Assembly: GCF_001889045.1 (NCBI RefSeq)
Contig: NZ_CP018155.1
Location: 372,001-436,000, forward strand
DNA from: Tenacibaculum todarodis
GTDB taxonomy: Bacteria; Bacteroidota; Bacteroidia; Flavobacteriales; Flavobacteriaceae
Reading direction: 5' to 3'
DNA length: 64,000 nucleotides
Part shown: piece after piece, positions 24,238 through 33,250 of the stretch
How the letters are laid out: each line of letters starts with the position of its first letter
Numbering within the stretch: position 1 is the first letter of the stretch
The notes under the pieces: model-generated
Databases searched by the model: none
Told to the model about the DNA's origin: nothing
The model's input: only the letters and a program-made list of their open reading frames with translations
Translations under genes and position numbers: made by a program

Positions 24238-24835
24238 AAATATAGTTTTCGATTTTGGTGATATTTTCATCAATTTAGACAAACAAGGAACTTATAAAGA
24301 ATTAGCAAAATTAGGTGTTACAGAGATTTCTGAAAAGATGATTTCTGTATATCATCAATATGAAAAAGGCTTAATTTCTACGGATGAATTTGTGGGTTTT
24401 TATCATAAAGAATTCAATATAGACAAAGACGATTTAATTAGAAGTTGGAATGCCATTTTGTTAGATTTTCCGAAGGAAAGGTTAGCCTTTTTAAAAGAAC
24501 TTGCTGCAAGTGAAAAATATAGATTGTTTTTATTAAGCAATACAAACGAGTTGCATATTTCTTGGATTCAAGAAGATTGGGGAATGGAATTGTACAACGA
24601 GTTTAAAAACTGTTTTGAGCAGTTTTATTTGTCGCATGAAATTAATTTTAGAAAGCCAGATTCTGAGATTTATCAATTTGTGTTAGATCAAAATAAGTTA
24701 GTTGCAGAAGAAACTCTTTTTGTAGACGATTTAAAGGAGAATACAGATTCAGCAAAAGAAGTAGGTTTACAGGTTTGGAATTTAATTCCTGGCGAAGAAG
24801 ATGTAACAGAATTATTCACCAAAAAAGAATTTTAG
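24230..24835 (+). CDS. HAD family phosphatase
   Basis: The 201-residue protein belongs to the haloacid dehalogenase superfamily, subgroup with a small helical cap. Motif I is NIVFDFGDIFINLD, where the first Asp and Asp-Gly-Asp-like spacing FDFGD hold the nucleophile. Motif II is LFLLSNTN, motif III Lys is in INFRKPDSEIY, and motif IV is TLFVDDLKENTDSA. It is probably a nucleotide or sugar-phosphate phosphatase; adjacency to ribD (8-nt overlap) makes it a candidate for the missing riboflavin-pathway phosphatase, as proposed in other bacteria. That last point is inference. Confidence 0.85.
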   Translation: MIKNIVFDFGDIFINLDKQGTYKELAKLGVTEISEKMISVYHQYEKGLISTDEFVGFYHKEFNIDKDDLIRSWNAILLDFPKERLAFLKELAASEKYRLFLLSNTNELHISWIQEDWGMELYNEFKNCFEQFYLSHEINFRKPDSEIYQFVLDQNKLVAEETLFVDDLKENTDSAKEVGLQVWNLIPGEEDVTELFTKKEF

Positions 24836-24840
24836 ATTTG

Positions 24841-25701
24841 ATGTACCTTGTTTTAAGTATACTAATTTCTAGTTTACTATTTGTTATTTTTAAGTTGTTT
24901 GATGTGTTTAAAATTAACACGCTACAAGCAATTGTTGTAAATTATATAATTGCGTTTTCTTTTGGAATTTTCACATCAGATATTTCAATGGCTGTTGCAG
25001 AAGTACCAAAACAACCGTGGTTTATTGGCGCGTTTTGTTTGGGAATTCTGTTTATTTCTATTTTTAATGTAATGGGAATTACAGCGCAAAAAAACGGATT
25101 GTCAGTTGCGTCAGTAGCAGGAAAAATGTCTGTGGTAATTCCAATTATATTTGGAATTATAGTATACAATGAAAGTGTTGGCATTGTAAAAGTTGTTGGG
25201 ATTTTATTGGCGTTAGTTGCTGTGTATTTGTCATCAGCAAAAAACGACAATTCTCCTGTAAAATTTAAGAATTTACTATTTCCATTATTGCTTTTTGTAG
25301 GTTCTGGAGTTTTAGATACCGCCTTAAAATATGTAGAAACTAATTCGGTTTCAGAAACTAATGTTCCCCTATTTTTGGCAACCATTTTTGGATGTGCCTT
25401 TGTGTTAGGAAGCATCTTAATTGTTATTCAGATTGTACGCGGAAAATTAAAATTCCAATGGAAAAACGTTTTAGGTGGAATTGCACTTGGAATTCCGAAT
25501 TACTATTCAATGGAGTTTTTGTTAAAAGCCTTTAAAACAGATATAGAAAGTTCAACGTTATTCACCATAAATAATGTAGGAATTGTGATTTTAACTACTG
25601 TTTTTGCATTGTTGTTTTTTCAGGAAAAACTAATAAAAAAGAATTGGGTTGGTATTTCGTTAGCTGTAATTAGCATAATTTTAGTAACTTTTGGTTCTTA
25701 A
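24841..25701 (+). CDS. EamA/DMT family transporter
   Basis: The 286-residue protein has about ten transmembrane helices of the drug/metabolite transporter fold in two halves (about 1-140 and 150-286), each ending with the EamA-type helix such as VAVYLSSAK and ILTTVFALLFFQEKL. The start is the ATG 5 nt after the HAD stop; a longer frame reaching back into the HAD gene adds residues without family character. The substrate is unknown. It precedes the IMPACT gene by 2 nt and is in the same operon as ribD. Confidence 0.82.
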   Translation: MYLVLSILISSLLFVIFKLFDVFKINTLQAIVVNYIIAFSFGIFTSDISMAVAEVPKQPWFIGAFCLGILFISIFNVMGITAQKNGLSVASVAGKMSVVIPIIFGIIVYNESVGIVKVVGILLALVAVYLSSAKNDNSPVKFKNLLFPLLLFVGSGVLDTALKYVETNSVSETNVPLFLATIFGCAFVLGSILIVIQIVRGKLKFQWKNVLGGIALGIPNYYSMEFLLKAFKTDIESSTLFTINNVGIVILTTVFALLFFQEKLIKKNWVGISLAVISIILVTFGS

Positions 25702-25703
25702 CT

Positions 25704-26315
25704 ATGGAAGAAAAAGATACTTATAAAACAATTACTTCTGCTTCGGAAGAAACGCTATTTAAAGACAGAAATAGTAAGTTTTTTGGGTACGCTTTTCCGG
25801 TTTTTAATGAAGACGATGTTAAAGAGTCTTTAGAAATCTTAAAAAAGAAACATCATTCTGCACGTCATTTTTGTTATGCTTGGCAATTTGGAGTTGAGAA
25901 AATTCGCTTTAGAGCAAATGACGATGGAGAACCAAGTAATTCTGCCGGAATGCCAATTTATGGACAAATTCAATCTTTTGATGTAACCAATATTTTAATA
26001 GTTTCTGTCCGTTATTTTGGAGGAACAAAATTAGGTGTTGGCGGATTGATAAATGCCTACAGAACTTCGGCACAAATGGCTTTGGAAGCTTCTCATATTG
26101 TTGAAAAAACCATAGATATTCAATACAAGCTTACTTTTGAATACGATATGATGAATAAAGTACAACGTGTTGTAAAAGAACGCAACTTAAATATTATTGC
26201 TCAAAAATTAGAAATGAATTGCGAGTATACAATTTCAGTAAGAAAAAAAGAAGCACAAACAATTTTTGAGATTTTCAACAATTTATTTAAAGTTGAAATT
26301 AAAGAATTGGAATAG
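25704..26315 (+). CDS. YigZ/IMPACT family protein
   Basis: The 203-residue protein has the UPF0029/IMPACT N-terminal domain. ARHFCYAW, ANDDGEPSNSAGMPIYGQI (about 72-90) and VSVRYFGGTKLGVGGL are the hallmark blocks. The C-terminal 80 residues form the usual DUF1949-like EF-G domain V fold. It is cytosolic and may act in translation control or proteolysis; the bacterial function is unknown. The gene follows the transporter gene after 2 nt. Confidence 0.9.
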   Translation: MEEKDTYKTITSASEETLFKDRNSKFFGYAFPVFNEDDVKESLEILKKKHHSARHFCYAWQFGVEKIRFRANDDGEPSNSAGMPIYGQIQSFDVTNILIVSVRYFGGTKLGVGGLINAYRTSAQMALEASHIVEKTIDIQYKLTFEYDMMNKVQRVVKERNLNIIAQKLEMNCEYTISVRKKEAQTIFEIFNNLFKVEIKELE

Positions 26316-26350
26316 TGTTTGTATAGAATGAATAAGAAAAAAAAGATATT

Positions 26351-26767
26351 ATGAAACTTACTAAAATTGTATTGTTATTAATGAGTGTGGTTGTCTTTCA
26401 ATCATGTGCAACAAAAGAAAAAGAAGTAAATAAAAATTTACATGATATTTGGGTGGTAACTCAAATAGATCAAAAAGCAATTGAAAAAACAGCTAAAACG
26501 CCACGTTTAGAAATAAATTTAACCACAATGAAAGTTATGGGAAACGATGGCTGTAATAATTTTTCAGGAACGTTAAATGAAGTTTCAGACACTAAGTTTG
26601 TAGTAGACAATCTTGCTTCAACCAGAATGATGTGTCCAAAAATGGATGTTACAGATAGTTTTAATAAAGCTATAAACAGTGTGGTTTCTTATAAATTAGA
26701 GAAGTTAAATCTTATTTTATTTGATGCAAACGGAAAAGAAGTTCTTAAGTTTCTAAAAGTAGATTAG
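26351..26767 (+). CDS. META domain lipoprotein
   Basis: The 138-residue lipoprotein has the signal ending VVFQSC (Cys19). It contains one META (HslJ-like) domain, with LHDIWVVTQIDQ, MGNDGCNNFSGTL (the NGxxGCNxxxGxY motif) and ASTRMMCPKMD. HslJ members are heat-shock-associated outer-membrane lipoproteins in enterobacteria. Here the protein is likely periplasmic or surface-attached; the role is unknown. A 35-nt gap separates it from the preceding gene. Confidence 0.85.
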   Translation: MKLTKIVLLLMSVVVFQSCATKEKEVNKNLHDIWVVTQIDQKAIEKTAKTPRLEINLTTMKVMGNDGCNNFSGTLNEVSDTKFVVDNLASTRMMCPKMDVTDSFNKAINSVVSYKLEKLNLILFDANGKEVLKFLKVD

Positions 26768-26860
26768 TAATTGAGCTGATATTTAGTTGTTTCTAAGAGA
26801 AAATTTCTCGAACTTCGCTACAATTGTAAAATTTTGTTCAACAATACTTTAAAGAGAAAA

Positions 26861-27370
26861 ATGAAAAACTATATCCTGTTAATTTTAGTGTTATTTTTAG
26901 CTGTTAGTTGTAATGAGAAAAAAGAAATTAGTTCTGTTAATCCGGAGAACTGGTTAAAAAGAAAAATAGATATCAGTAAAAAAGATTCGTTAGATTATGG
27001 GAAATCGTATTTATCTATTTACTCTCAAATTTATAGCATTTCAGAACATAAAAGACACAATTTAACAGCAACAGCTAGTTTAAGAAATACTAGCGATACA
27101 GATACAATTTATCTTTTAAAAGCAAAATATTACGATACACATGGCGCAGTTCTTAGAACGTATTTTGATTTCCCTATTTATTTAGCGCCAATGGAAACTA
27201 CCGAAATAATTATAGACGAATCGGATATTGAAGGCGGAACAGGTTCTAACTTTATTTTTGAATGGAAAACCCCAAAAGGTACTCCAGAACCATTATTTGA
27301 AGGAATAATGAACTCTACAATGGGACAACAAGGACTTTCTTTTACTACGCATGCTAAACGAATTAAGTAG
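26861..27370 (+). CDS. DUF3124 family lipoprotein
   Basis: The frame can start at a TTG nine codons earlier, but the ATG gives a clean SPII signal MKNYILLILVLFLAVSC (Cys17), so it is used. The mature part of about 150 residues is a beta-sandwich-like DUF3124 domain: LTATASLRNTSDTDTIYLLKAKYYDT and FDFPIYLAPMETTEIII. It has the appearance of a small exported binding or stress protein. No defined function and no recognisable active site. It is separated by 93 nt from the META gene. Confidence 0.78.
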   Translation: MKNYILLILVLFLAVSCNEKKEISSVNPENWLKRKIDISKKDSLDYGKSYLSIYSQIYSISEHKRHNLTATASLRNTSDTDTIYLLKAKYYDTHGAVLRTYFDFPIYLAPMETTEIIIDESDIEGGTGSNFIFEWKTPKGTPEPLFEGIMNSTMGQQGLSFTTHAKRIK

Positions 27371-27462
27371 GTTTTGATAGTTTATTTTTCGATAATTTAC
27401 CTAACGTTGAATATTCATATTAAAAAAAAAATGATATTCTTTTAACATTAGTAATAATTAAA

Positions 27463-28077
27463 ATGAATCCAAGAAAATTAACCTTATTTAAAGAGAAAAA
27501 AGGAATTTATATTTCATTAGAAAATATTATCGCAATTTCATGGGCAGCTTTAATTTTTTTAATTTATTATTTAAAACAGTCATATGATTTTGATTTTAAG
27601 GGAATTGAAACTGGAATTCTTGTTCTTGGAACTATTTACATTATCGGACTTTTAATTAGTACTTTTTTTAGATATGAAAGTGAGGTAGGGGAATATTGTG
27701 GAAGAATAATTTTTCATGAAAATCATATAAATATTGAAAATAACGATTACTACCTTGAAGAAATACAGAAGCTAGAATTTTTCTCAACATTTGATGTTAA
27801 AGGAGATTTTACAAATTACCTTTTAGAATTTACACCACATTTATCTAATGGACTGAGTAATAGTTTTATTCTAACTTTGAAAAACGGAAAACAAATTGAA
27901 TACAATTTTTTACAAACGAAATCTGAACAAATTAAATATTATAAAGATGTATTAACTAATTATTATAAAAAAGGAATTATAAGTTGGTTAGAATTGTTGA
28001 ACACTTTAAATATTGAAGATTATAATGAAATTCAGAATTTTAAGAAAGAATTAACCGTTAACGAGCCATCTTTTTAA
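27463..28077 (+). CDS. Hypothetical membrane protein with two transmembrane helices
   Basis: The 204-residue protein has two predicted transmembrane segments near 22-40 and 52-72 (IIAISWAALIFLIYYL and IETGILVLGTIYIIGLLI). The remaining 130 residues are soluble, with alternating hydrophobic strands, a GKQIEYNFLQTKSEQ turn and acidic C-terminal helices. Residues 80-150 have a pleckstrin-like strand pattern that suggests a cytosolic domain. I recognise no family. It stands alone between a lipoprotein and rpsA. Confidence 0.65.
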   Translation: MNPRKLTLFKEKKGIYISLENIIAISWAALIFLIYYLKQSYDFDFKGIETGILVLGTIYIIGLLISTFFRYESEVGEYCGRIIFHENHINIENNDYYLEEIQKLEFFSTFDVKGDFTNYLLEFTPHLSNGLSNSFILTLKNGKQIEYNFLQTKSEQIKYYKDVLTNYYKKGIISWLELLNTLNIEDYNEIQNFKKELTVNEPSF

Positions 28078-28102
28078 CTCAAACAAACTCCTTAAAAACC
28101 AA

Positions 28103-28132
28103 TTGTTTATTTAATAAAATTTCGTACATTTG
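28103..28132 (+). promoter_or_regulatory. Promoter of rpsA
   Basis: TTG (28103-28105), exactly 19 bp, then TACATTTG (28125-28132). The start site should fall near 28138, leaving a long leader of about 115 nt before the rpsA ATG. Confidence 0.85.
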
Positions 28133-28137
28133 CACTC

Positions 28138-28254
28138 CTTTTTACGAGAGCAGATTTGTAAAAGGAATTTATAAAATAAGAACAAGTTTAATATCTCTTA
28201 GAGTTAATATCGTTAAAAATCTGATTAATAATAAGATACAAAGTTAATTTCAGG
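28138..28254 (+). promoter_or_regulatory. Long 5' leader of rpsA, possible autoregulation
   Basis: About 115 nt between the inferred start site and the ATG, A/T-rich and without a Shine-Dalgarno sequence. In other bacteria S1 represses its own message through such a leader. No stable structure is obvious by eye. Confidence 0.35.
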
Positions 28255-30060
28255 ATGTCTGAAGAAACAAAAAACACTACTGAAGAAGTAGTAACTACAC
28301 CAGAAGCAGTTCAAGAAACTGTAAACCCAGCACAATTTTTAGCAACATTTAACTGGCATAAATACGAAGAAGGTATTGATGAGGTTGATGAATCTAAATT
28401 AGCAGAATTCGAAAAAGCGTTAGAAGGAACTGTAGGTTTCGTAAACGAACGTGATGTAATCGAAGGAACTGTAACAAGAATTACTGAGCGTGATGCAATT
28501 ATTGACATCAACTCTAAGTCAGAAGGAGTTATTTCTTTAAACGAATTCCGTTACAACCAAGGTTTAGCTGTTGGAGATAAAGTAGAAGTATTAGTTGACA
28601 AAAGAGAAGATGCAACTGGTCAATTAGTATTATCTCACAAAAAAGCTCGTGTAATTAAAGCATGGGATAGAGTAAACAACGCACACGAAACAGGAGAAAT
28701 CGTTAATGGTTTTGTTAAGTGTCGTACAAGAGGAGGTATGATTGTAGATGTATTTGGTATCGAAGCATTCTTACCAGGATCTCAAATTGACGTTAAGCCA
28801 ATTAGAGATTACGATCAGTATGTAGAAAAAACTATGGAATTCAAAGTTGTAAAAATCAACCACGAATTTAAAAACGTAGTAGTATCTCATAAAGCGCTGA
28901 TTGAAGCATATTTAGAAGATCAAAAGAAAGAAATCATTGGCCAATTAGAAAAAGGACAAGTATTAGAAGGTGTTGTAAAAAACATTACTTCTTATGGTGT
29001 GTTCGTAGATTTAGGTGGTGTAGATGGTTTAGTTCACATTACAGATTTATCTTGGTCAAGAATTAACCACCCTAATGAGGTTGTTGAGTTAGATCAAAAA
29101 TTAAACGTTGTAATCTTAGACTTCGATGACAACAAATCTAGAATCCAATTAGGATTAAAACAATTATCAGCACACCCTTGGGAAGCTTTAAATACTGACT
29201 TAAAAGTTGGAGATAAAGTAAACGGAGAAGTAGTTGTAATTGCAGATTACGGTGCATTCGTAGAAATAGAAGAAGGTGTTGAAGGATTAATTCACGTATC
29301 AGAAATGTCTTGGTCTACACACTTACGTTCAGCTCAAGATTTCGTAAAAGTTGGAGATAAAGTAGAAGCGCAAGTTTTAACTTTAGACCGTGAAGACCGT
29401 AAAATGTCTTTAGGTATGAAACAATTACACCCAGATCCTTGGACAGATATTACATCTAAATATCCAGTAGGTTCTACGCACACAGGTATTGTACGTAACT
29501 ATACAAACTTTGGTGTATTCGTAGAGATGGAAGAAGGTATAGACGGTTTAGTTTATATTTCTGATTTATCTTGGACTAAGAAAATTAAGCATCCATCAGA
29601 TTTCGTATCTGTAGGAGACAAATTAGAAGTTCAAGTATTAGAATTAGACGTAGAAAACAGAAAATTAAACTTAGGTCATAAGCAAACACAAGACAATCCT
29701 TGGGATGGTCATGAAGCTACTTATGCTTTAGATTCTACACACTCAGGAACAATTAAAGACAAGAATGATAAAGGCGCAACTGTAACATTTGCAGATGGTG
29801 TAGAAGCATTCGTTCCTGGACGTTTATTAGAAAAAGAAGACGGAAGTAAATTAGGAAAAGGAGATTCTGCAGATTTCAAAATTATTGAATTCAGTAAAGA
29901 ATACCGTAGAATAGTTGCTTCTCATACAGCTTTATTTAGAGAAGAAGAAAAGAGAAATATCAAAGCTGCTGCTAAAAAAGCTGCAGACGTTGAGAAAACA
30001 ACTCTTGGAGACATCGGTGGATTAGCTGAGTTAAAGAAGAAAATGGATTCTAAGAATTAA
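28255..30060 (+). CDS. rpsA: 30S ribosomal protein S1
   Basis: The 601-residue protein contains six S1 RNA-binding domains, roughly at residues 60-115, 140-205, 235-300, 315-385, 400-470 and 490-555. Repeats 3-5 share the GVVKNITSYGVFVDLGGVDGL type core and LVHITDLSW. It binds mRNA at the ribosome, which matters in a group that lacks Shine-Dalgarno sequences. The codon use is strongly biased to frequent codons, typical of a highly expressed gene. A complete promoter, long leader and strong terminator surround it, so it is monocistronic. Confidence 0.97.
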   Translation: MSEETKNTTEEVVTTPEAVQETVNPAQFLATFNWHKYEEGIDEVDESKLAEFEKALEGTVGFVNERDVIEGTVTRITERDAIIDINSKSEGVISLNEFRYNQGLAVGDKVEVLVDKREDATGQLVLSHKKARVIKAWDRVNNAHETGEIVNGFVKCRTRGGMIVDVFGIEAFLPGSQIDVKPIRDYDQYVEKTMEFKVVKINHEFKNVVVSHKALIEAYLEDQKKEIIGQLEKGQVLEGVVKNITSYGVFVDLGGVDGLVHITDLSWSRINHPNEVVELDQKLNVVILDFDDNKSRIQLGLKQLSAHPWEALNTDLKVGDKVNGEVVVIADYGAFVEIEEGVEGLIHVSEMSWSTHLRSAQDFVKVGDKVEAQVLTLDREDRKMSLGMKQLHPDPWTDITSKYPVGSTHTGIVRNYTNFGVFVEMEEGIDGLVYISDLSWTKKIKHPSDFVSVGDKLEVQVLELDVENRKLNLGHKQTQDNPWDGHEATYALDSTHSGTIKDKNDKGATVTFADGVEAFVPGRLLEKEDGSKLGKGDSADFKIIEFSKEYRRIVASHTALFREEEKRNIKAAAKKAADVEKTTLGDIGGLAELKKKMDSKN

Positions 30061-30084
30061 TATTCTTACTACCATAAATTACAG

Positions 30085-30114
30085 AAAGCCGTTACGTAAG
30101 TAGCGGCTTTTTTA
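30085..30114 (+). terminator. Rho-independent terminator of rpsA
   Basis: AAAGCCGTTA and TAGCGGCTTT pair over 10 bp with one G.U, enclosing CGTAAG, and six T residues span the stem end and tail. It lies 24 nt after the rpsA stop. Confidence 0.9.
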
Positions 30115-30143
30115 TTGCTCAAAATTTAGAGGACAAGTTTTTT

Positions 30144-30252
30144 GGCGTTCCCTTTCAGGTCGCGCTTTCCGCACTCGCTTTTTGTTCATACTTCACAAAA
30201 GAGCTCAAACAAACGCTTCAATCGCTAACGCGGTCGTACTTGCCAGTTACTG
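30144..30252. repeat. Intergenic GGCGTT...AACGC element
   Basis: The gap between rpsA and glmM (30061-30348) holds GGCGTTCCC, then several GC-rich blocks such as GGTCGCGCTTTCCGC, and finishes with CGCTAACGC and CCAGTTACTGG. The local GC content is far above its surroundings and the ends GCGTT/AACGC are complementary. From memory, similar text follows genes across Bacteroidota. No second copy is in the window. Confidence 0.45.
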
Positions 30253-30348
30253 GTTTTTAAATTAATAAAATTCTTTTCACTTTTTACTTTTCTCTTTTAT
30301 CTAATTCGTATTTTTACACTCAAACAAATTGTAAAAGAACATTTAGAA

Positions 30349-31740
30349 ATGACATTAATAAAATCTATATCAGGAATAAGAGGAACAATTGGAGGAAGCA
30401 TTGGAGATAACTTAACACCAATTGATGCCGTAAAATTTGCTTCCGCTTACGGAACCTTTATCAAAAATAACAACCCTAAGAAAGATAAAATAAAAATTAT
30501 TATTGGTAGAGATGCACGTATTTCTGGTAAAATGATAAGTTCTTTAGTAGCAAACACTTTGGTAGGTTTAGGAATTGATGTTGTAGATTTAGGTTTATCA
30601 ACTACACCAACTGTAGAAGTTGCAGTTCCTTTAGAAAAAGCAGATGGAGGAATTATTTTAACAGCATCTCACAATCCAAAGCAATGGAATGCATTAAAAC
30701 TGTTAAATGAAAAAGGAGAGTTTTTAAATGGAGAAGACGGAGCAAAGATTTTAGAAATTGCAGAAAGCGATAACTTAACGTTTGCAGAAGTAGATGATTT
30801 AGGAACGTATAAGAAGAATAAAAAGTACTTAAAAAAACACATAAAAGAAGTTTTAAAGTTAGATTTAGTTGACGTAAAAGCAATTAAAAAAGCAAACTTT
30901 AAAGTTGTAGTAGATGGTGTTAATTCTACAGGAGGAATCTTTATTCCAGCTTTATTAAAAAAGTTAAATGTAGAATGTGTTGAATTGTATTGTGAGCCAA
31001 ACGGAGAGTTTCCTCACAACCCAGAACCATTAAAAGAAAACTTAACAGACATTGCAGGATTGGTGGTTAAAGAAAAAGCCGATTTAGGAATTGTTGTAGA
31101 TCCAGATGTAGATAGATTAGCGTTAATTTCAGAAGATGGTTCTATGTTCGGAGAAGAATATACATTAGTTGCTTGTGCAGATTACGTTTTAGGACGTTTA
31201 GGTGGCGGAAACACCGTTTCTAACCTATCATCTTCAAGAGCGCTAAGAGATGTTACAGAAAAGCACGGAGGAACTTATACAGCTTCAGCAGTTGGAGAAG
31301 TAAACGTGGTTATTAAAATGAAAGAAACCAATACTGTAATTGGAGGTGAAGGAAATGGAGGAATTATTTATCCAGCTTCACATTACGGAAGAGATTCTTT
31401 AGTTGGTGTTGCTTTATTTTTATCGCATTTAGCACATAAAAAAATGTCTTGTAAAGAATTGAGAGATTCATATCCAAGTTACTTTATGAGTAAAAATAAG
31501 ATTCAATTAACACCACAAATAAATGTTGATGAAATCTTAGAAAAAATGGCTTCAACCTATAAAAATGAAGATGTAAATACTATTGACGGTGTAAAAATTG
31601 ATTTTGCAGATGAATGGATTCATTTAAGAAAATCGAATACAGAGCCAATTATTAGAATTTATACAGAAGCTAAAAGTCAGCAAAAAGCAGATGATTTAGC
31701 AGTTCGTTTTATCAAAGAAATAGAAGAAATTATTAAGTAA
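30349..31740 (+). CDS. glmM: Phosphoglucosamine mutase (alpha-D-phosphohexomutase family)
   Basis: The 463-residue enzyme interconverts glucosamine-6-P and glucosamine-1-P for peptidoglycan and LPS precursor synthesis. The catalytic loop TASHNPKQWNALK (about 101-113) carries the phosphorylated Ser of ASHNP. DPDVDRLAL (about 247-255) is the metal-binding loop, GEGNGG the sugar-binding loop and RKSNTEPIIRIY the C-terminal phosphate-binding motif. It is complete, close to archaeal/Bacteroidota GlmM in length. A phosphomannomutase role cannot be excluded. Confidence 0.88.
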   Translation: MTLIKSISGIRGTIGGSIGDNLTPIDAVKFASAYGTFIKNNNPKKDKIKIIIGRDARISGKMISSLVANTLVGLGIDVVDLGLSTTPTVEVAVPLEKADGGIILTASHNPKQWNALKLLNEKGEFLNGEDGAKILEIAESDNLTFAEVDDLGTYKKNKKYLKKHIKEVLKLDLVDVKAIKKANFKVVVDGVNSTGGIFIPALLKKLNVECVELYCEPNGEFPHNPEPLKENLTDIAGLVVKEKADLGIVVDPDVDRLALISEDGSMFGEEYTLVACADYVLGRLGGGNTVSNLSSSRALRDVTEKHGGTYTASAVGEVNVVIKMKETNTVIGGEGNGGIIYPASHYGRDSLVGVALFLSHLAHKKMSCKELRDSYPSYFMSKNKIQLTPQINVDEILEKMASTYKNEDVNTIDGVKIDFADEWIHLRKSNTEPIIRIYTEAKSQQKADDLAVRFIKEIEEIIK

Positions 31741-31780
31741 AAAGTACCTTTTAGTAAAGTATTATAATTCGTTGTGTGTT

Positions 31781-33250
31781 ATGAGTAATTTAGAACAGTA
31801 TTTTCAGCAATTTAGAAAGCATATTATTGGTAAAGACCAAACATTTGTGTCTCCTTATGGTGAGCAAAAAATTATATATTGTGATTGGACTGCAAGCGGA
31901 AGATTGTATAGACCAATAGAAGAGAAGTTAATAAATGATTTAGGTCCTTTTGTTGCAAATACACACACGGAAACTTCTACAACAGGAGCAGCAATGACTT
32001 TGGCATATCATGAAGCTAGAAATATTATAAAGCGTCATGTAAATGCTTCTAAAAATGATGTTCTTATTACAGAAGGAAGTGGAATGACAGGTGTTGTCAA
32101 TAAGTTTCAACGAATTTTAGGATTAAAGGTTAACGAAAACTTAAAAGAAAACACGATTGTTCCTGAAGAAAAAAAACCAATAGTATTTGTAAGTCATATG
32201 GAGCATCACTCTAATCAAACTTCTTGGTTAGAAACTATTGCAGAGGTTGTAGTTGTTCCATGTAATAAAGCCGGTTTGGTTTGTTTACAGATGTTTGAAG
32301 AAACTATAATTAAATATAAAGATAGACCTATAAAAATTGCTTCAATAAGTGGAGGTTCTAATGTAACAGGAATTAAAACTGAACATCATAAAGTTGCAGC
32401 GTTAATTCATAAATATGGTGGATTGTGTTTTGTAGATTTTGCTTGTTCTGCACCATACATCGATATAGATATGCATCCAGAAAACGAAGATGAATATTTA
32501 GATGCAATTCTATTTTCTCCCCATAAATTTTTAGGAGGTCCAGGAAGTTCGGGTGTTTTAATTTTTAATAAGAAATTATATAAAAATATGGTTCCTGATA
32601 ATCCAGGAGGCGGAACAGTAAGTTACACAAATCCTTGGGGACAACATGATTATTTTGATGATGTAGAAACTCGTGAAGATGGTGGAACACCAGCTTTTTT
32701 ACAAACTATAAAAATTGCGTTAAGTATTCAGTTAAAAGATAAAATGGGAACTGAAAATATTAAGAAACGTGAAGACGAGATTAATGAAAAAATGTTCGCT
32801 GTTTTAGAAAATTTAGATGGTGTACATATTTTAGCACCAAATAATAAAGAAAGACTAAGTATTTTTTCTTTCTATTTTGAAAAATATCATTTCAACTTAG
32901 TTGTTAAGTTATTAAATGATAGATTTGGTATACAAACTCGTGGAGGTTGTTCTTGTGCAGGAACTTATGGGCACTTTTTATTGAATGTAAACCAAGAAAC
33001 TTCAAACAGAATAAAGGGAGAAATTTTAGAAGGTTGTAATACTGAAAAACCAGGTTGGGTTCGTTTATCAATTCATCCAACAATAACAAGTGAAGAGCTA
33101 GATTTTATTAGCGAGTCTTTAAAATTACTGAATAAAAATATAGAAAACTGGTCTAAAGAGTATAAATACGACATGCAAAAGAACGATTATGTTCATGTTT
33201 CTGCAGAGCCAATAGAAAAGAAATTAGTAGAAAACTGGTTTTCTATTTAG
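31781..33250 (+). CDS. Aminotransferase class V-fold PLP enzyme (cysteine-desulfurase-like)
   Basis: The 489-residue protein is a fold-type I PLP enzyme. The Schiff-base lysine is in LFSPHKFLGGPGSSG (about residue 248). The late GGCSCAGTYGHF contains two cysteines close to the position of the SufS/IscS persulfide loop. HMEHHSNQTSW, near 144, gives the PLP-ring stacking His. I use the ATG three codons after a TTG. The extra C-terminal 60 residues exceed usual SufS length. It may be a desulfurase or selenocysteine-lyase relative; no Suf genes are beside it. The end overlaps the acyltransferase gene by 8 nt tail-to-tail. Confidence 0.82.
   Translation: MSNLEQYFQQFRKHIIGKDQTFVSPYGEQKIIYCDWTASGRLYRPIEEKLINDLGPFVANTHTETSTTGAAMTLAYHEARNIIKRHVNASKNDVLITEGSGMTGVVNKFQRILGLKVNENLKENTIVPEEKKPIVFVSHMEHHSNQTSWLETIAEVVVVPCNKAGLVCLQMFEETIIKYKDRPIKIASISGGSNVTGIKTEHHKVAALIHKYGGLCFVDFACSAPYIDIDMHPENEDEYLDAILFSPHKFLGGPGSSGVLIFNKKLYKNMVPDNPGGGTVSYTNPWGQHDYFDDVETREDGGTPAFLQTIKIALSIQLKDKMGTENIKKREDEINEKMFAVLENLDGVHILAPNNKERLSIFSFYFEKYHFNLVVKLLNDRFGIQTRGGCSCAGTYGHFLLNVNQETSNRIKGEILEGCNTEKPGWVRLSIHPTITSEELDFISESLKLLNKNIENWSKEYKYDMQKNDYVHVSAEPIEKKLVENWFSI

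Noticed and set aside
30144..30252. attC-like integron recombination site
   Set aside because: The end order GCGTT...AACGC is opposite to the AAC...GTT order of attC, and no integrase is nearby.
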